64,000 nucleotides of DNA from Ophioderma brevispina (GCA_023653785.1 JAMKCH010043991.1:1-64000); one strand, 5' to 3'. Shown: positions 46,505-57,670, numbered from the stretch's first letter. The notes: generated from the letters alone by a model not told the origin. Numbers and translations: made by a program.

Positions 46505-46765
46505 GCAGGCCCGTACGGTACGCAGGGGGGGGGGGGGGGTGCGTTCGCACCCCCCCCCAATTCTACAATTTTGATTTATAGAAATTGTGACAAAAAAGTC
46601 CACTTTTTGATAATGAAACGTTCCAAAAGTCCAAAAAATGCCAGTTAGTGGGTTAGGTCCACTTTTTTTATAAAAAAAAAAGTCCACTTTTTTGGAAACA
46701 AAGTCCACTTTTTTAGGTCTCGCACCCCAAAAAAACAATAACTCCTGGTTGGCCCCTGACAGTTC
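46505..46765. repeat. Interspersed repeat with G and C runs and a GTCCACTTTTTT tandem
   Basis: It begins GCAGGCCCGTACGGTACGCA followed by a G run (46519 on) and a C run (46548 on). The word AAGTCCACTTTTT then occurs four times between 46595 and 46715. Related by its start to the insert near 16854. Confidence 0.6.
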
Positions 46766-48589
46766 CCATGGAAGATCTTGACTAATCATAAGCGATATCG
46801 AAATATAATTTGTGTATAAATGTTCATGAGTCACCATTACATCTGGAATACTTAATGGCACTATTTTACAACACAAAAGATGAGATTTCACCTCATGTAG
46901 ATATTTTAGTTTTTCGGAAAGAAAATGTAGGGCAAGTTCAGACATGGTTCAGCCAAGTGCTAAATTATTTAACCTGGGGTTACCAATCGGGCAAGCTTCT
47001 TGAAAAAACAATTGTCAAGGCCTGCTAGACACTCATTTAAAAGAACAAAAACCTTGATTTTTAACTGAAAACAATGGGTTATGTTATTAGAGTTGTTTAT
47101 AAGCAGACAATACAGCGCAGCCTTCACACACACATGTACCAGTATTGTATACTTTCACAGCTGTTCATTACACCCAAGCCATGTCTCTTCAAGATGTTTG
47201 TCTTAAATAGGTATGACTTAATTTAATGTGTAATGTAGATAAACAGGAATGTGGCTTCTTCAAGACGGATCATTCCTATTTTAACATTAGCCTCTTTCCC
47301 AGTTTCCATACTTCTCATAACTCAAATCACAGATGGGGCGACAAAAGGAAACCCGACAACAAACTAGAATTTCACAATTCTCAACTTGCATACTCGCTAC
47401 TATTCAGATAATATAGAGCATGGTTGACGAGAAACACATCAGTTCCGTCCCACTGATACATCATCCATTCAAACAGCATGACAACGGACATCTAAATGGT
47501 CCCCAACAATGTCTGGTGGCCCACAAAAAAAAAACCAAACAAAACAAACTTTTGCATCACATTAATTCTACTGAATCTACACCAGGCTGTCCAAAATTAA
47601 TGGCAGTCACTTCCCCGATATGTTAACACCACACGTCGATAATGTCAAAACACTAAATGTTTGCGATTAACACTACGGCATAAAAAATTGTTTTTGTTGT
47701 TGTAACCCTACCGACCCTAAAAAACCTTGCCAACTCAAAAGTTTTTATGCAATTACACAAATAAACAAATATTCTGACGACCGACCCTTATTTTCATCCA
47801 CATTTTAAGACGAAAACATAACAAAACCAGACAACAAAGTCAACTACAACATTAAAATCAAGAATCTTTGCTAGTCATTGACAAATCTTTAAATAGTGCA
47901 TCTTGTATTCTTTTGAGTAAACATTGAGAAGATCTAAAAATTTTTTTTTTAAATCTGACCGCGACCCGACCCTGATAATTTTTTCTTTATGCCAAACAAC
48001 ATTTTTATGCCATTGTAAAATTGGATGGGTTCGTGCAAAAGTCAGACAGTTTACCATTTTGTACATTTAAAACAGCAAAAAAAATGTAAAAATAAACAGA
48101 ACAGATAAATATTTTTGTAACATTTTACATAAACTTGGCTAATATGCATTTTGTAAGTGAAATCTTTTAAAAATATTTGCATCATTATTCTATGATACAG
48201 AGAAGAATCATAAATTCCTATCACACATCTTCAACTAAATAGTTCTGATAAATAAAGATTGCTTTACTATATCGTCATCTCTAAGACCTGTACAATGATA
48301 TGTTAGTCAATATACAACAGTGACAATACAGATGTACAAAAATAGGCCACTTTTTAAGTCTCGTGTAGTTAATTATTTATATATCTACAAATTATTTACA
48401 CCAAGTCTTTGTTTTTGCAACAAAAACACCAATTCCACAATTCTACTTCAGCCGATGCTGTGTCGGTTCCTAGCTCCCTTTTCAATATTACCATATCTGA
48501 TAACATGCAACATTGACACAATGGGCAACTGATGTTGGTTGATTTGTCATGGATTTTCACTTTGATTGCTGTGCAGCAATGTTGTCTAT
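46766..48589. other. Unassigned 1.8 kb
   Basis: CGGCATAAAAAATTGTTTTTG at 47678 (read as CGGCATAAAAAATTG then TTTTTG) and the reverse of ATAATTTTTTCTTTATGCC near 47977 suggest the two ends of a worn inverted-repeat element of about 320 bp (roughly 47675-48000). Both sit near CCGACCC/GGGTCGG words. Nothing else recognised. Confidence 0.35.
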
Positions 48590-48805
48590 CAGTGGGCGTG
48601 GTTTATAGGTTAACAAGAAAGTGGATTGGATTAGGTCAAGCTCCCCATGCATTACTGGGAAATAGATACCGAGAGTGCGTGCAGCAATTTACGTGGCAGT
48701 GACGTCAGAATATATGGCACACCAAAAAAAGCGCGTTTATACTGCGTAGTGCATTTCGCATTGGTACGCAAATGCCGATTTACGCCTCGTGACATCATGC
48801 GCGTA
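48590..48805. promoter_or_regulatory. CpG-richer patch with a perfect CRE and KLF/Sp-type box
   Basis: TGACGTCA at 48699-48706 is a perfect cAMP-response element. GTGGGCGTGGTTT at about 48593 is a KLF/Sp-type box, and GTGACATCATGCGCG follows at about 48790. CpG density is visibly above that of the neighbours. It could be a promoter or enhancer, or a decayed repeat; no transcript start can be assigned. Confidence 0.3.
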
Positions 48806-48950
48806 CTTGGGGTCCTTGGATTAAACATTTGTTTTCAAGAGGGGTGGGCAGTATTTACAAATGAATAAAAAAACTGATGTTATAAGATTTTTGACAACTA
48901 ATAATGTCGATAAAACAAAAAATACACAATGCAAAAAATAATGATAAAAA

Positions 48951-49120
48951 TATGATCGTTTTTGTTTTGACCATCTTAGAATGGTTTCATAAATGGATTG
49001 GGCATCCAATATTTTACGTGGTGGATACTGGCAGCGCCGGCATCCACCACTTAAAATATTACTGGATGCCCATCCATTATGAACCCATCTCAATGGCCAA
49101 CACAAACAATCTCATCTGTT
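48951..49120. repeat. Large near-perfect hairpin
   Basis: The core 48981-49089 has arms of about 52 bp: TGGGCATCCAATATTTTACG and TGGTGGATACTGGC against GCCGGCATCCACCACTTAAA and TATTACTGGATGCCCA, around a 3-base loop. Weaker pairing extends the arms to about 85 bp. The loop is far too short for a typical transposon, so it is a micro-MITE or a small-RNA hairpin source. Confidence 0.88.
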
Positions 49121-49323
49121 ATTCTCTAATTCCAATGTTGCCTTAATTAAACTTTAAATGGTTTGCCAGATTTTTCACAGCTGCACTGTGATTTTTTTCC
49201 ATTCTCAATCATGCCACAAGCATTTCATTGGTTGCCAGAGAGCTTGAATTTCTTCCTTTTAGAGTAAGAAATCCCCATGAATCTTGACCCCCTCCCCCCT
49301 TGTTTTCTTTGTTACTGTCACCA

Positions 49324-49680
49324 TTAAAGACCCGATCAGTATTTCTCTGAAGAAATCAAATATTTGGAAATTGCAGGAATAGCTTAAAAGTGAAGAATAC
49401 TCCTGTAGTATTCTCTCATACGTTAAGTTTTCCAACTGAAGAATTGACATACACGGAAGAAAAACGGCAGTGTTCAAGACACGAATCTCCATTCAATGAC
49501 GTGTTGGTCGGAAGTGTCCGAACGGACATAAGCCTGCGTAAAATCACGATTTTCTTCCTTATTCGTGTGTCTTTGGTCCTATCATTTGTAGGGTATGTTA
49601 GGATACCTATACTTGGTTGCAGACCTGCAAAAACTGATTTCGATTTTTCAGATTTAGCCAATCACTAATAGTGTCTTTAA
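49324..49680 (-). mobile_element. MITE family A, copy 5 (reverse)
   Basis: TTAAAGACCCGATCAGTATT at the left, ATCACTAATAGTGTCTTTAA at the right. The interior is the reverse complement of 5970-6346 (GAACGGACATAAGC, GGTATGTTAGGATACCTATA). Confidence 0.88.
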
Positions 49681-50066
49681 CTCACAGGAAACCAGCAAAA
49701 TTTGCAATGCATAGAAGTTCCATGTTAAATTGTGGAATTCACGTGTTAAGGGTTCCATTCAGAAGTCACTGCACTGTATTGCATGGATGAAAATCCTCTC
49801 TGACTAACTAGCCATACACATGCAATTTGAACTGTGTGCTGCTGTATTGAGGTCCAGAGATGGTTTCATCCATTTTGGACTTCACCTGCGTGCAGTGAAG
49901 TAACATGGCCTTTTAATCCTGCACACATGGGCCTTGTCAACGCTCATCTTAATCCACAACCTCTGGAATTGCACAGTTGTGTTAAAATTTTCGAAACCAC
50001 CCATGCAGATACGGACTATTGATAATGATGCTAATGGTATAAACAAATATTAACTGCTCATGAGGG
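49681..50066. other. Unassigned spacer
   Basis: No feature supported. Confidence 0.45.
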
Positions 50067-50197
50067 GAAATGGTGCAAAATAATACCCGAGGTGACTGGG
50101 ACCGTGAGCCGAACTATTTTTCCCCGAGACCGAGGTCGAGGAAAAACAGTAGGCTCACGGTATCCAGTCACCGAGGGGAGGTATTTTGCACCATTTC
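50067..50197. repeat. 131-bp palindrome
   Basis: GAAATGGTGCAAAATAATAC, GGTGACTGGGACCGTGAGCC and CTATTTTTCC are mirrored by GGAAAAACAGTAGGCTCACGG, TATCCAGTCACC and GGTATTTTGCACCATTTC. Arms are about 58 bp with a few mismatches and a centre at CCGAGACCGAGGTCGAGG. A smaller hairpin (TTCCCATAAAA...TTTTATGGGA, ATTTCCCCTAATGGGGAAAT) follows at 50341-50411. Confidence 0.88.
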
Positions 50198-51120
50198 ACG
50201 AATATAGAACATTCATATTTGGTTTTTATATAACATATAAGATATAGAATTTCTGTCATTTGAAAAACTTGCCCAAGTTGATTCTCGTCGAGATCAGCTT
50301 TCCACCGCAACTTAATCCTATAGTCAAGATACCAATTATTGAAAAAAGTTCCCATAAAATGAACTATTTCCCCTAATGGGGAAATATTATCTTTTTTATG
50401 GGATGTTTTTCCCTCCTGTGAATTTTGGGGAACTAGTCTCACATATTTTATGTCAATGATATAATATCCACCATCAAATGACAGAAATATTTGCTATGGT
50501 TATATAAATATACATTTGCACAACCATTACAATGCTCTGGAGTTTGGTATAGATAAGATGTAGAGAATTTTTCAAATCCACACACCCCCCCACCAGTGCA
50601 AATTTCATGCACTCACAATGCAAGCGGCGGAATTACCCCAGACTACCACTGGTCATTATTATCATGATACCATGGAATGTCTGTGTCATTTTTTCTTAAA
50701 AGAGCTAACTAACTCATTGCAGCAAATGACTGGTCATTTAACAGACATGATGTCGTTTACAGACTAGCATTAACAGAACTAATTAAGTTCCATAACACTG
50801 TTGATTGGCCTTTTCTCCAACGCGAAGCTCTTTTACATCTCACAGCTGCAGTGAAAATGAACAATGCACTGGATTCATTGCAGTGTGAGTGAGACTTGTT
50901 GCCTCAACAATGCTCTGGGAACATGAGTATCTAATGAGTACCTTTGACAGACTACACATAGATGATTCTAAAGCAGCTGCTTAGACTTCAAATTACACTT
51001 GCATTTTACAAAACTGATCCAATCAAGTGAAAGATATGAGCTATTCCAGATAAAATCCAAGCCCCCCGCAAAGGTACAACTGGAATTATTCCTCCATGTA
51101 TGGATAATGCATTTACTGGA
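50198..51120. other. Unassigned spacer
   Basis: Only the small hairpin at 50341-50411 stands out. Confidence 0.4.
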
Positions 51121-52492
51121 ACAGCCAGGTACGGCCATGATCACTGCATGGGCGTTCACATGCCCTGCATATGACAACCATGTTAGGTCTGGTCAATGCA
51201 TGGGAGTCACATGCATTGCATATGACAGCCATGGTCAGGCGCATGATCAATACATGGGAGTCACTGCACTTGTATATTACAGTCAGGCCATTTCATGATC
51301 CCTGCATGTGAGTCGCATCACTGCATACGACAAGCCAGTGTCATTCCAGGACAATACATGGGAGTCACGGCACTGCTATGACAGTCATGGCCATGTCATG
51401 ATCAATACATGGGAGTCACATGTCTCATATGACAACCATGGTCCGTCATGATCAATGCATGGGTGGCACATGCACTGCATATGAAAAACGTCATTGCCAG
51501 TTCATGATCAATGCATGGGAGTCACATGCACTGCATATGACGCCATGGTCAGGCCATGAATCAATACATGGGATTCACATGCCCTGCATATGACAGTCAT
51601 GGCCAGGTCATGATCAATACAATGGGAGTCACATGATTCCTGCATAGGACACCCATGGTCAGTTCATGATCATGATGGGATGCACATGCACTGCATATGC
51701 AGTCATGGCCAGGTCATGATCAATGCATGGAGTCGCATGCAACTGCATACGACAGCCCTGGTTAGGTCATGGTCAATGCATGGAGTCACATGCACTGCTA
51801 TACAGCCATGGTCAGGAGACGCCATGATCAATACATGGTAGTCACATGCACTCATATGACAGTCATGTGCCATTCATGATCATCCATGGGAGTCAACAAT
51901 TCGCTGCATATGAAAACCTGGGTCAGTCATGATCAATGCATGGGATTCACATGCACTGCATATGACAGTCATGCCAGGTCAATGAATCAATGCATGGGAG
52001 GTCCATGCACGCATATGACAGCAATGATCACCTACTGGGAGTCACATGCACCCTTTGGCATATGAGCAACCATGGTTCAGGTTCATGATCAATCATGGCA
52101 GTCACATGCCCTGCATATTAACAGCCATGGTCAATGCAGGGAGTCACATGCACTGCATATGACAGGCCATGGTCAGGTCCTGATGCAATACATGGGAGTC
52201 ACATTACTTGCATATACAGCCCCATGGTCAGGTATGATCCATACATGGAGTCACTGCACTCAGATGACAGTCATTGCCATGTCATGATCAATCCATGGAT
52301 TCACATGCCTGCATATGGACAGCCATGGTCCGGTCATGATCCGATAATGGGAGTCACATGCACCGCATATGACAGCCATGGTCAGGTCTGATCCAATACA
52401 TTGGTAATTCACATGCATTGCATATGACAGCCATGGTCAGGTCAGGATCAATGCATAGGAGTCACATGCACTGCATATGACAACCATGCCTG
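51121..52492. repeat. 53-bp minisatellite, about 26 units
   Basis: The unit contains, in order, CATGATCAATGCATGGGAGT, CACATGCACTGCATATGACA and GCCATGGTCAGGT. It is rich in 6-base palindromes (TGATCA, ATGCAT, CATATG, CCATGG). Units vary by substitutions and frequent 1-3 base indels. The array is continuous. Open frames reading through it are by-products. Confidence 0.93.
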
Positions 52493-52624
52493 ATCATGCT
52501 TATTCCAGATAATACCCACACCTGGAAGAATATAGCTTAAATGGAGGATATTAATTAATCTGTTCAGCTGATCCATAAAGTTGGTTGAGACTTTCCATTT
52601 ATCTAATATAAAACCAGACTTTAC

Positions 52625-52743
52625 CTTTTGGACATCTGCGCGTGATAACTCACAACGGGTTGTGTAGTCTCTTTCCCCCTTCAGATGAGAAAAGGTGAAC
52701 AAGAAAGACATTTTCTCGGCACGACATATTGAGTGAGAATATT
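52625..52743 (-). CDS. Candidate coding exon, unrecognised
   Basis: On the minus strand the peptide YSHSICRAEKMSFLFTFSHL then KGERDYTTRCELSRADVQK is open and ends at a good donor, AAAAG/GTAAAG (52624), in phase 0. The acceptor is either TTACGCTTAG (52744) or TTTCATTGTTAG about 15 bases upstream. Composition is protein-like and unlike the minisatellite that abuts it on the left. I do not recognise it. It lies beyond the stop of the SH2 gene, so it would belong to another gene or an alternative transcript. Confidence 0.42.
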
Positions 52744-52792
52744 CTAAGCGTAAATTACTAACAATGAAATTTAAGTTTTTTAAAATAAGCAA

Positions 52793-54302
52793 TTTTTGTT
52801 TTCTCCACTTCTTTAATTAAAAAATGCATGTTCACTGTGGTGATAATGGTAAATTGAATCTTTTACCTTTAAACTAGTTTAAGCAAAAATCCATCAAAAG
52901 CAATTACCAATAACACAAATATCAATTTTTAAAACTCAAAAAATTGATTCTGTTTTTAAATTAAAAAAAGAAATTATGTTCCCATTGTCAACACTCCTCT
53001 CTCTTGATGGATCATAATTTATTAAGAGCATTTTAATACCAAAATGGCAGCCTCTTTTGTCAATTTCACTTTTGTTTTAAAGAACTCACAAATTCTTTAA
53101 ACATGTCATAAACGAGATGTGTTAAATATAGAGACCAAAGTATGTCCCTTTTAAAAACACATACAGCCTATTGGCATTTAATATTGACAACATTCTTAGG
53201 AATGTTTTTGTGATAAGAATTTGAGAAATTTTTTCCTGAATGGGCAAATTTTAATGCTGCTTTTAGAAAAGGGAAAACTGAGAAATTTCATAATTGTAAA
53301 ACGGAAAACTTTGGTCTCTAGTGAAATACATAATTATAACACAGCTTATGCGAGAATGTTAATTAAAATGAGTTTAAATGTTTTAACTTGGTCAATATTG
53401 GAAAATTTTGAGATAGCAATTTGGCAGATTTTCAAGAAAATCATTAAAGAAAATGACCTTGCACAGCCATCCATTTCTGGTATCACGTCCTAACTTGTAT
53501 ATTTTTTCTCAATTTCTGACATTTATCCAAGTTTTGCATATTTTCAGAAGGACATACCTTGTGGTGTACCTTTAGCTAAGTATGCCAAATTGAGTAATTA
53601 CTAATAACGCAACGAATTCCAGAATTAGATTAAAATTTAGCGTAAGCAACTTTTCTGAAATAGTTGTCTTGGAATGATTCAAAGCAAATTAAGATTGTCT
53701 CTCTTGCCCAAAAGGTTGATGTGATGTTTTTTTTAATGAATTTCTTCAAACTAAAATTTTTTCCACTTTTGCACTGATTCCTTGCATCATTTCCGTTCAG
53801 AAAGGTAACTTTTATATATCATTGACCAATGATTAATCAAGTTATAATAAACAATCAAACATGTAATGATAACCCCCCCCCTTAATTTTGGAGCAGGAAT
53901 TTTTTTTTGCTATGACAAAGAAGCCAACTTTTTCACATAAACATTTCTTGAATCTAACCAAGTTGTGAAAATAAATGCCTACACATTGAGGTTGAACGTA
54001 TCCTATTCCTGACAAAACACACAAAAGTCATACTATAATAACATATAAACAATAACTTGGCTTTGAACTGACTAGAAGATTAAACATAGAGAAGGGGCTG
54101 TTAATCACCATGTAAATTATTAAAGACCGAATACATACTGCCTTTAAATAACAAAGGCATTGCTAACAAAGACAAAAGACATTTTTAGCTCTGTTAATGT
54201 GAATACAATTTTTGATTTTAATAGAAAAATCTCAATTCTTTTTTAAATGAATTGTGGAAGACACTTCATCTTAGGAAGGCACTTTTCTTTGAAGCTGCCC
54301 AA
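52793..54302. other. Unassigned, strongly AT-rich 1.5 kb
   Basis: No exon, element or RNA gene recognised. A C run lies at 53873-53881. Confidence 0.45.
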
Positions 54303-54340
54303 CAAAGTTTGAAAAGGGAGCAATAACATGTAATTGATGA

Positions 54341-54404
54341 CTAAACCTACAGCTTTCTTGCTCATTGAATTAGCAATGGTATTGACTTGGTGTCCACATG
54401 CCCT
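54341..54404 (-). CDS. Weak candidate exon
   Basis: On the minus strand TTCATATGCAG is followed by about 19 open codons (RACGHQVNTIANSMSKKA) and a GTAGGT donor. The right part (CATGCCCTGCTGCATATGAACAA on the plus strand) also resembles one worn unit of the 53-bp minisatellite, so coding status is doubtful. Confidence 0.22.
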
Positions 54405-55686
54405 GCTGCATATGAACAACCCAAATGACTCATGACTTTTGACCACACATTATGCATTCCAATGAATTTAATACCCCGTCTGGGTGGCATAACTCAATTA
54501 CTCTCTGCCTTCCCAGATTCAGCTTCATTTTCATAATTAGAACAAGAATCAGTGGCTGAAATGGATAGTGGACAACATAACCCTTATCAAACCTAAAGAG
54601 GGTGGGCATATTGGTCAGGTGTCACATGTATGCATGTGATACCCATCGCCTTGATCATGACTTGACCATGGCTACTACTCAGAAATCAAAACCCAATGAA
54701 GGCATATACTCAATTCTCAATGGTACCTTCCACATACGGTGAAATGATTTTTAATCTGGAATAAGCCATTTCATAGTTTTTTCCAGGTAATGCGAACCCT
54801 GAAATTAAAACAATTGCGCATTCCAATTTCTCTGCTGTTCAGAAGGCTGCTGCTAACATCATCAGCAAATCCTGATTCCTGGCCTTCAGACTTCTAACCT
54901 CCAGATGTAACTGCCAGATTGGCATCATACACAGCACCTAATTTGAAAGCATTCTTTTCTTTTCTTTATATGGTCCCTCATCCCGGGTATTGTGGGGGTG
55001 GGGGGGAAAAAAACGTTAGCAAGAGAGTGCTGAAAGGTCGGTAGTTCTTGTAGTAGTGCTGTATACTTGTATAATGTTGAGAAGGTAGCCTTTTTGATCC
55101 AAGAAAATTTTGGGGAAACTGAAAGTAAGAGATGTTAGAAAAGAAAAGAATTGAGATTGTGAAAGAGGGATTAAACATACGGTTAATATCAAAGACTACT
55201 GGCATGTGTCATTCCTAGAAACATAGTAATGCATTTTACTTCAAAGGACCTCCCCTGCTGTGTGCCCTTTGTTTTTTAATACATAAATGTGCACATATCA
55301 AGTTGGTGGTATTGAACTCCAAGTCTCAGTACACGCAGTGTTGTGCAGAGGCAGCACCACAGTAATGACTACCAGATGATTGGTCTATACATTTTTTTTT
55401 AGTTAAAACTAAATTTTCAATCAGTTTTGTCCCCGCTAAACAGGTGTGGCCGGATTCACCTCACGAATCAGCAATACTAGCTGTGTGCGAATTTCTTGTA
55501 GAAAAACAAACGATAATTGACCTCAATCCACAGTTTTCAATGGTGGGCCTAGCCTTTTGGCAACCACGTTCCGCCAATGCACGGCAGCATAGTGCTGGAT
55601 GGCTGCCATTTAGCTCTCCAGAGCCGAAATCCTTGTAGGTAGATCTTTTCTTTTACATTCTACCAGGATAACCACCTACCCTCCTC
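54405..55686. other. Unassigned 1.3 kb
   Basis: A plus-strand open stretch at 55441-55638 follows an acceptor-like CGCTAAACAG and ends in a stop. The peptide (SPHESAILAVCEFLVEKQ) is plausible but I cannot link it to anything. Confidence 0.3.
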
Positions 55687-55916
55687 ATCGGGTTTCCTTA
55701 GAAACCTGATGGGGTTGACGGTTTAGCTGCCAACAATTCGGCCCCGGGACAGGTAGTAGTACTGGTTACCAGGATACCAGTAGCAGTCCCTCAAAGGAAA
55801 CCTGACCTGACTTAAACGGGTAAGGTCAGGTTTTAGGTCTATACACTGGCCACATCAATAGATAAGTAGACTTCAGAGTACACCATTAGCTACCTGCCAC
55901 ATTGTGTACTCTGAAG
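55687..55916. repeat. Run of four short perfect hairpins
   Basis: ATCGGGTTTC-CTTA-GAAACCTGAT (55687-55710), a near-palindrome TACTGGTTACCAGGATACCA then GTA (55760-55782), AAACCTGACCT...AGGTCAGGTTT (55798-55833) and CTTCAGAGTACAC...GTGTACTCTGAAG with a 20-base loop (55871-55916). Together they suggest a structured RNA, a SINE tail or foldback remnants. The class is unknown. Confidence 0.7.
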
Positions 55917-56270
55917 CACATAAACATAAGATTCAGTTCATAGTGGGTACTCCAAATTTGGCCTGCTAGAACACACAGTGTTGAGAGTGAAAACTGAAAA
56001 TTCTACTTGTACATGTTAAGAAATTATAATGGCTGCAAAAATATCTTCATAGGGAAAATACTTTACACATATTATTACAAATTAAAGACATTATTCATAT
56101 AAAAGTTGTTAAGATGGAGGGTAAAATGAGATATGATTGACAACCAAACTTTCCACAAGAAACAAACATCGATTTTCTTTTACATGAAAATATTCATGCT
56201 CACTTTGGATGGGTAAATATTCAAATTTATGGACAAATTAATTGTTACTACATGTAATAAACAGATCTTT

Positions 56271-56576
56271 TTAAAGGTGCTTTTTCTGATTTATATATCT
56301 TATTCTCTACTTGATATGAGAGCCTGGCACTAGCATAAACTTACTACCAAGTATTGTGGGAAACAAACTTGTGATTTTGACGGTAGAAGTGATAATGCAC
56401 ATTGCAAGGCCCTATTCATGGCAGTTTTTTGTATGTATTTTGGAAAGAAAGGTATTTGGAAGCTGAAGTTTTAGGACGACAATGAGGAAAAATGTGGTCT
56501 TTCATTTGATATCAAAATTTATACTACTTCCGGGTAAATCAAGGGTCCCAAAGGTGATCGGAACAAGCACCTTTAA
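56271..56576 (+). mobile_element. MITE family D, full copy (TTAA-flanked)
   Basis: From TTAAAGGTGCTTTTTCTGAT to ATCGGAACAAGCACCTTTAA, 306 bp, with TTAA edges and inverted ends. Interior blocks GATATGAGAGCCTGGCAC, GTATTGTGGGAAACA and GATATCAAAATTTATACTAC are shared with 42341-42651. Confidence 0.85.
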
Positions 56577-56846
56577 TCTAGAGGGTTAATAGTAGCAGAA
56601 ACATCTTCTGGCACACAGTACAACAAAAACAGCACAAAACAAAAAGCAAAAATACAATAAACAAGGCTATATAATAATATCTTGGTAGAAACACTTTTTG
56701 GCAGACAATTTTGGAGAGGTAAAAACTTGTTTCTTTATGGTACTGCGAACATTTTAAAGCATTCACATATGATTTCATAAGAATTGTTGATCAGATTTTT
56801 TCAAAGAAATCAGTCAGAATTAAAATTCCAACAAACTTCATTGTTT

Positions 56847-57213
56847 TTAAAGGCGCTATCAGCGATCCACTCAAAAGAGTCAAAATATTTGAATTTTGCA
56901 GAAATAGCTTAAAAGTGAAGGATAAGACTGTAGAATTGTCGTAAGTTATCTTTTCCAACTGAAAAATTGACAGAAAAGGAAGAAAACAGCAGTGTTCCAA
57001 GATTTGATTCTCCATTCAAATATGTGTTGTAGTAAGTGTCCGCACAGACAGCATTGACTAAAATATCCGATTTTGTCTTTATTAGGTTGCTTTTGATCTT
57101 ATAACTTGCAGGGTATGTAAGGATACCCATACTTGTTACAAACATGCAGAAATCTGATTTTTGATTTTTTTTTCGATTTTTGATTTAGCATATATCACTG
57201 ATAGTGCCTTTAA
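56847..57213 (-). mobile_element. MITE family A, copy 6 (reverse)
   Basis: TTAAAGGCGCTATCAGCGAT at the left, ATCACTGATAGTGCCTTTAA at the right, with the family A interior reversed. TTAA at both edges. It lies 335 bp downstream of the SH2 gene's stop codon. Confidence 0.92.
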
Positions 57214-57547
57214 GTTGGAGCACAGCTTTTGCTCAGACTTTTATTATATTTTTTATTATGCAATGGAATATTCCAGATGAAATCCATTGAACCCCACACC
57301 CCAGGCACACAGCCACCAAAGATAAATCTGCCATGATTTGGATCCAGAAGGGGTCAGACCATCAATATAGAGATGAAGAAGTTGATTTTTAACAGTTCTA
57401 CAAACAAAGAATCTACTTAAGTCAGTGTAAAAAAAACCCATCACCAGAAACTAAAAACTTGCAAAAGAACAAAGAAACTAAAAAGAGACACTCAATAAAC
57501 CTTACAGTGTTTCTAGACTGTTTTGTGTCTGGCATGCACTGGGGGTT
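57214..57547. other. Probable 3' UTR and downstream of the SH2 gene
   Basis: It lies just past the stop codon of the SH2 protein on the minus strand. No AATAAA signal is seen close by, so the poly(A) site is not placed. A GTAAGG donor-like word at about 57505-57510 could allow an intron in the 3' UTR. Confidence 0.35.
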
Positions 57548-57670
57548 TCATCCCCTGTACGGCGTTGTTAGGGTATGCATGCTGTGAGGGAGGTGATTCT
57601 TGCGGTAGTATATGATTAGATCGGTCATGGTGGTGAACCGAGGAGTCGTGTCGAGACCAAAATTGCTTAT
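57548..57670 (-). CDS. Last coding exon of an SH2-domain protein
   Basis: On the minus strand a pyrimidine-containing tract and TTCTCTAG (acceptor, 57671) lead into 40 codons and a TGA stop (57550-57548). The peptide has FGLDTTPRFTTMTDLIIYYR then KNHLPHSMHTLTTPYRG. F-(T/S)-x-(M/L)-x-(D/E)-L-I-x-Y-Y and the later L-x-x-P are the C-terminal half of an SH2 domain (helix B and the following strand). The exon starts in phase 0, and the exon at 60197 ends in phase 0. The stop falls three codons after the last SH2 residue, so the domain is C-terminal, as in the p85, SHC, SHB and BLNK families. Which family it is I cannot decide. SH2 domains bind phosphotyrosine peptides in signalling. Confidence 0.72.
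   Translation of the reverse strand: MSNFGLDTTPRFTTMTDLIIYYRKNHLPHSMHTLTTPYRG

Noticed and set aside
46412..46945. 177-codon minus-strand frame
   Set aside because: The middle runs through G and C runs and GTCCACTTTTTT repeats. The MSELALHFLSEKLKYL start looks protein-like, but an in-frame stop lies directly upstream and no acceptor separates them.
51999..52391. Open frames through the 53-bp array
   Set aside because: A 53-bp period with indels gives random open stretches; no consistent periodic peptide results.
55441..55638. Plus-strand exon candidate after CGCTAAACAG
   Set aside because: The peptide is plausible, but it ends in a stop, no partner exon or poly(A) signal is seen, and the region next to it is full of hairpins.
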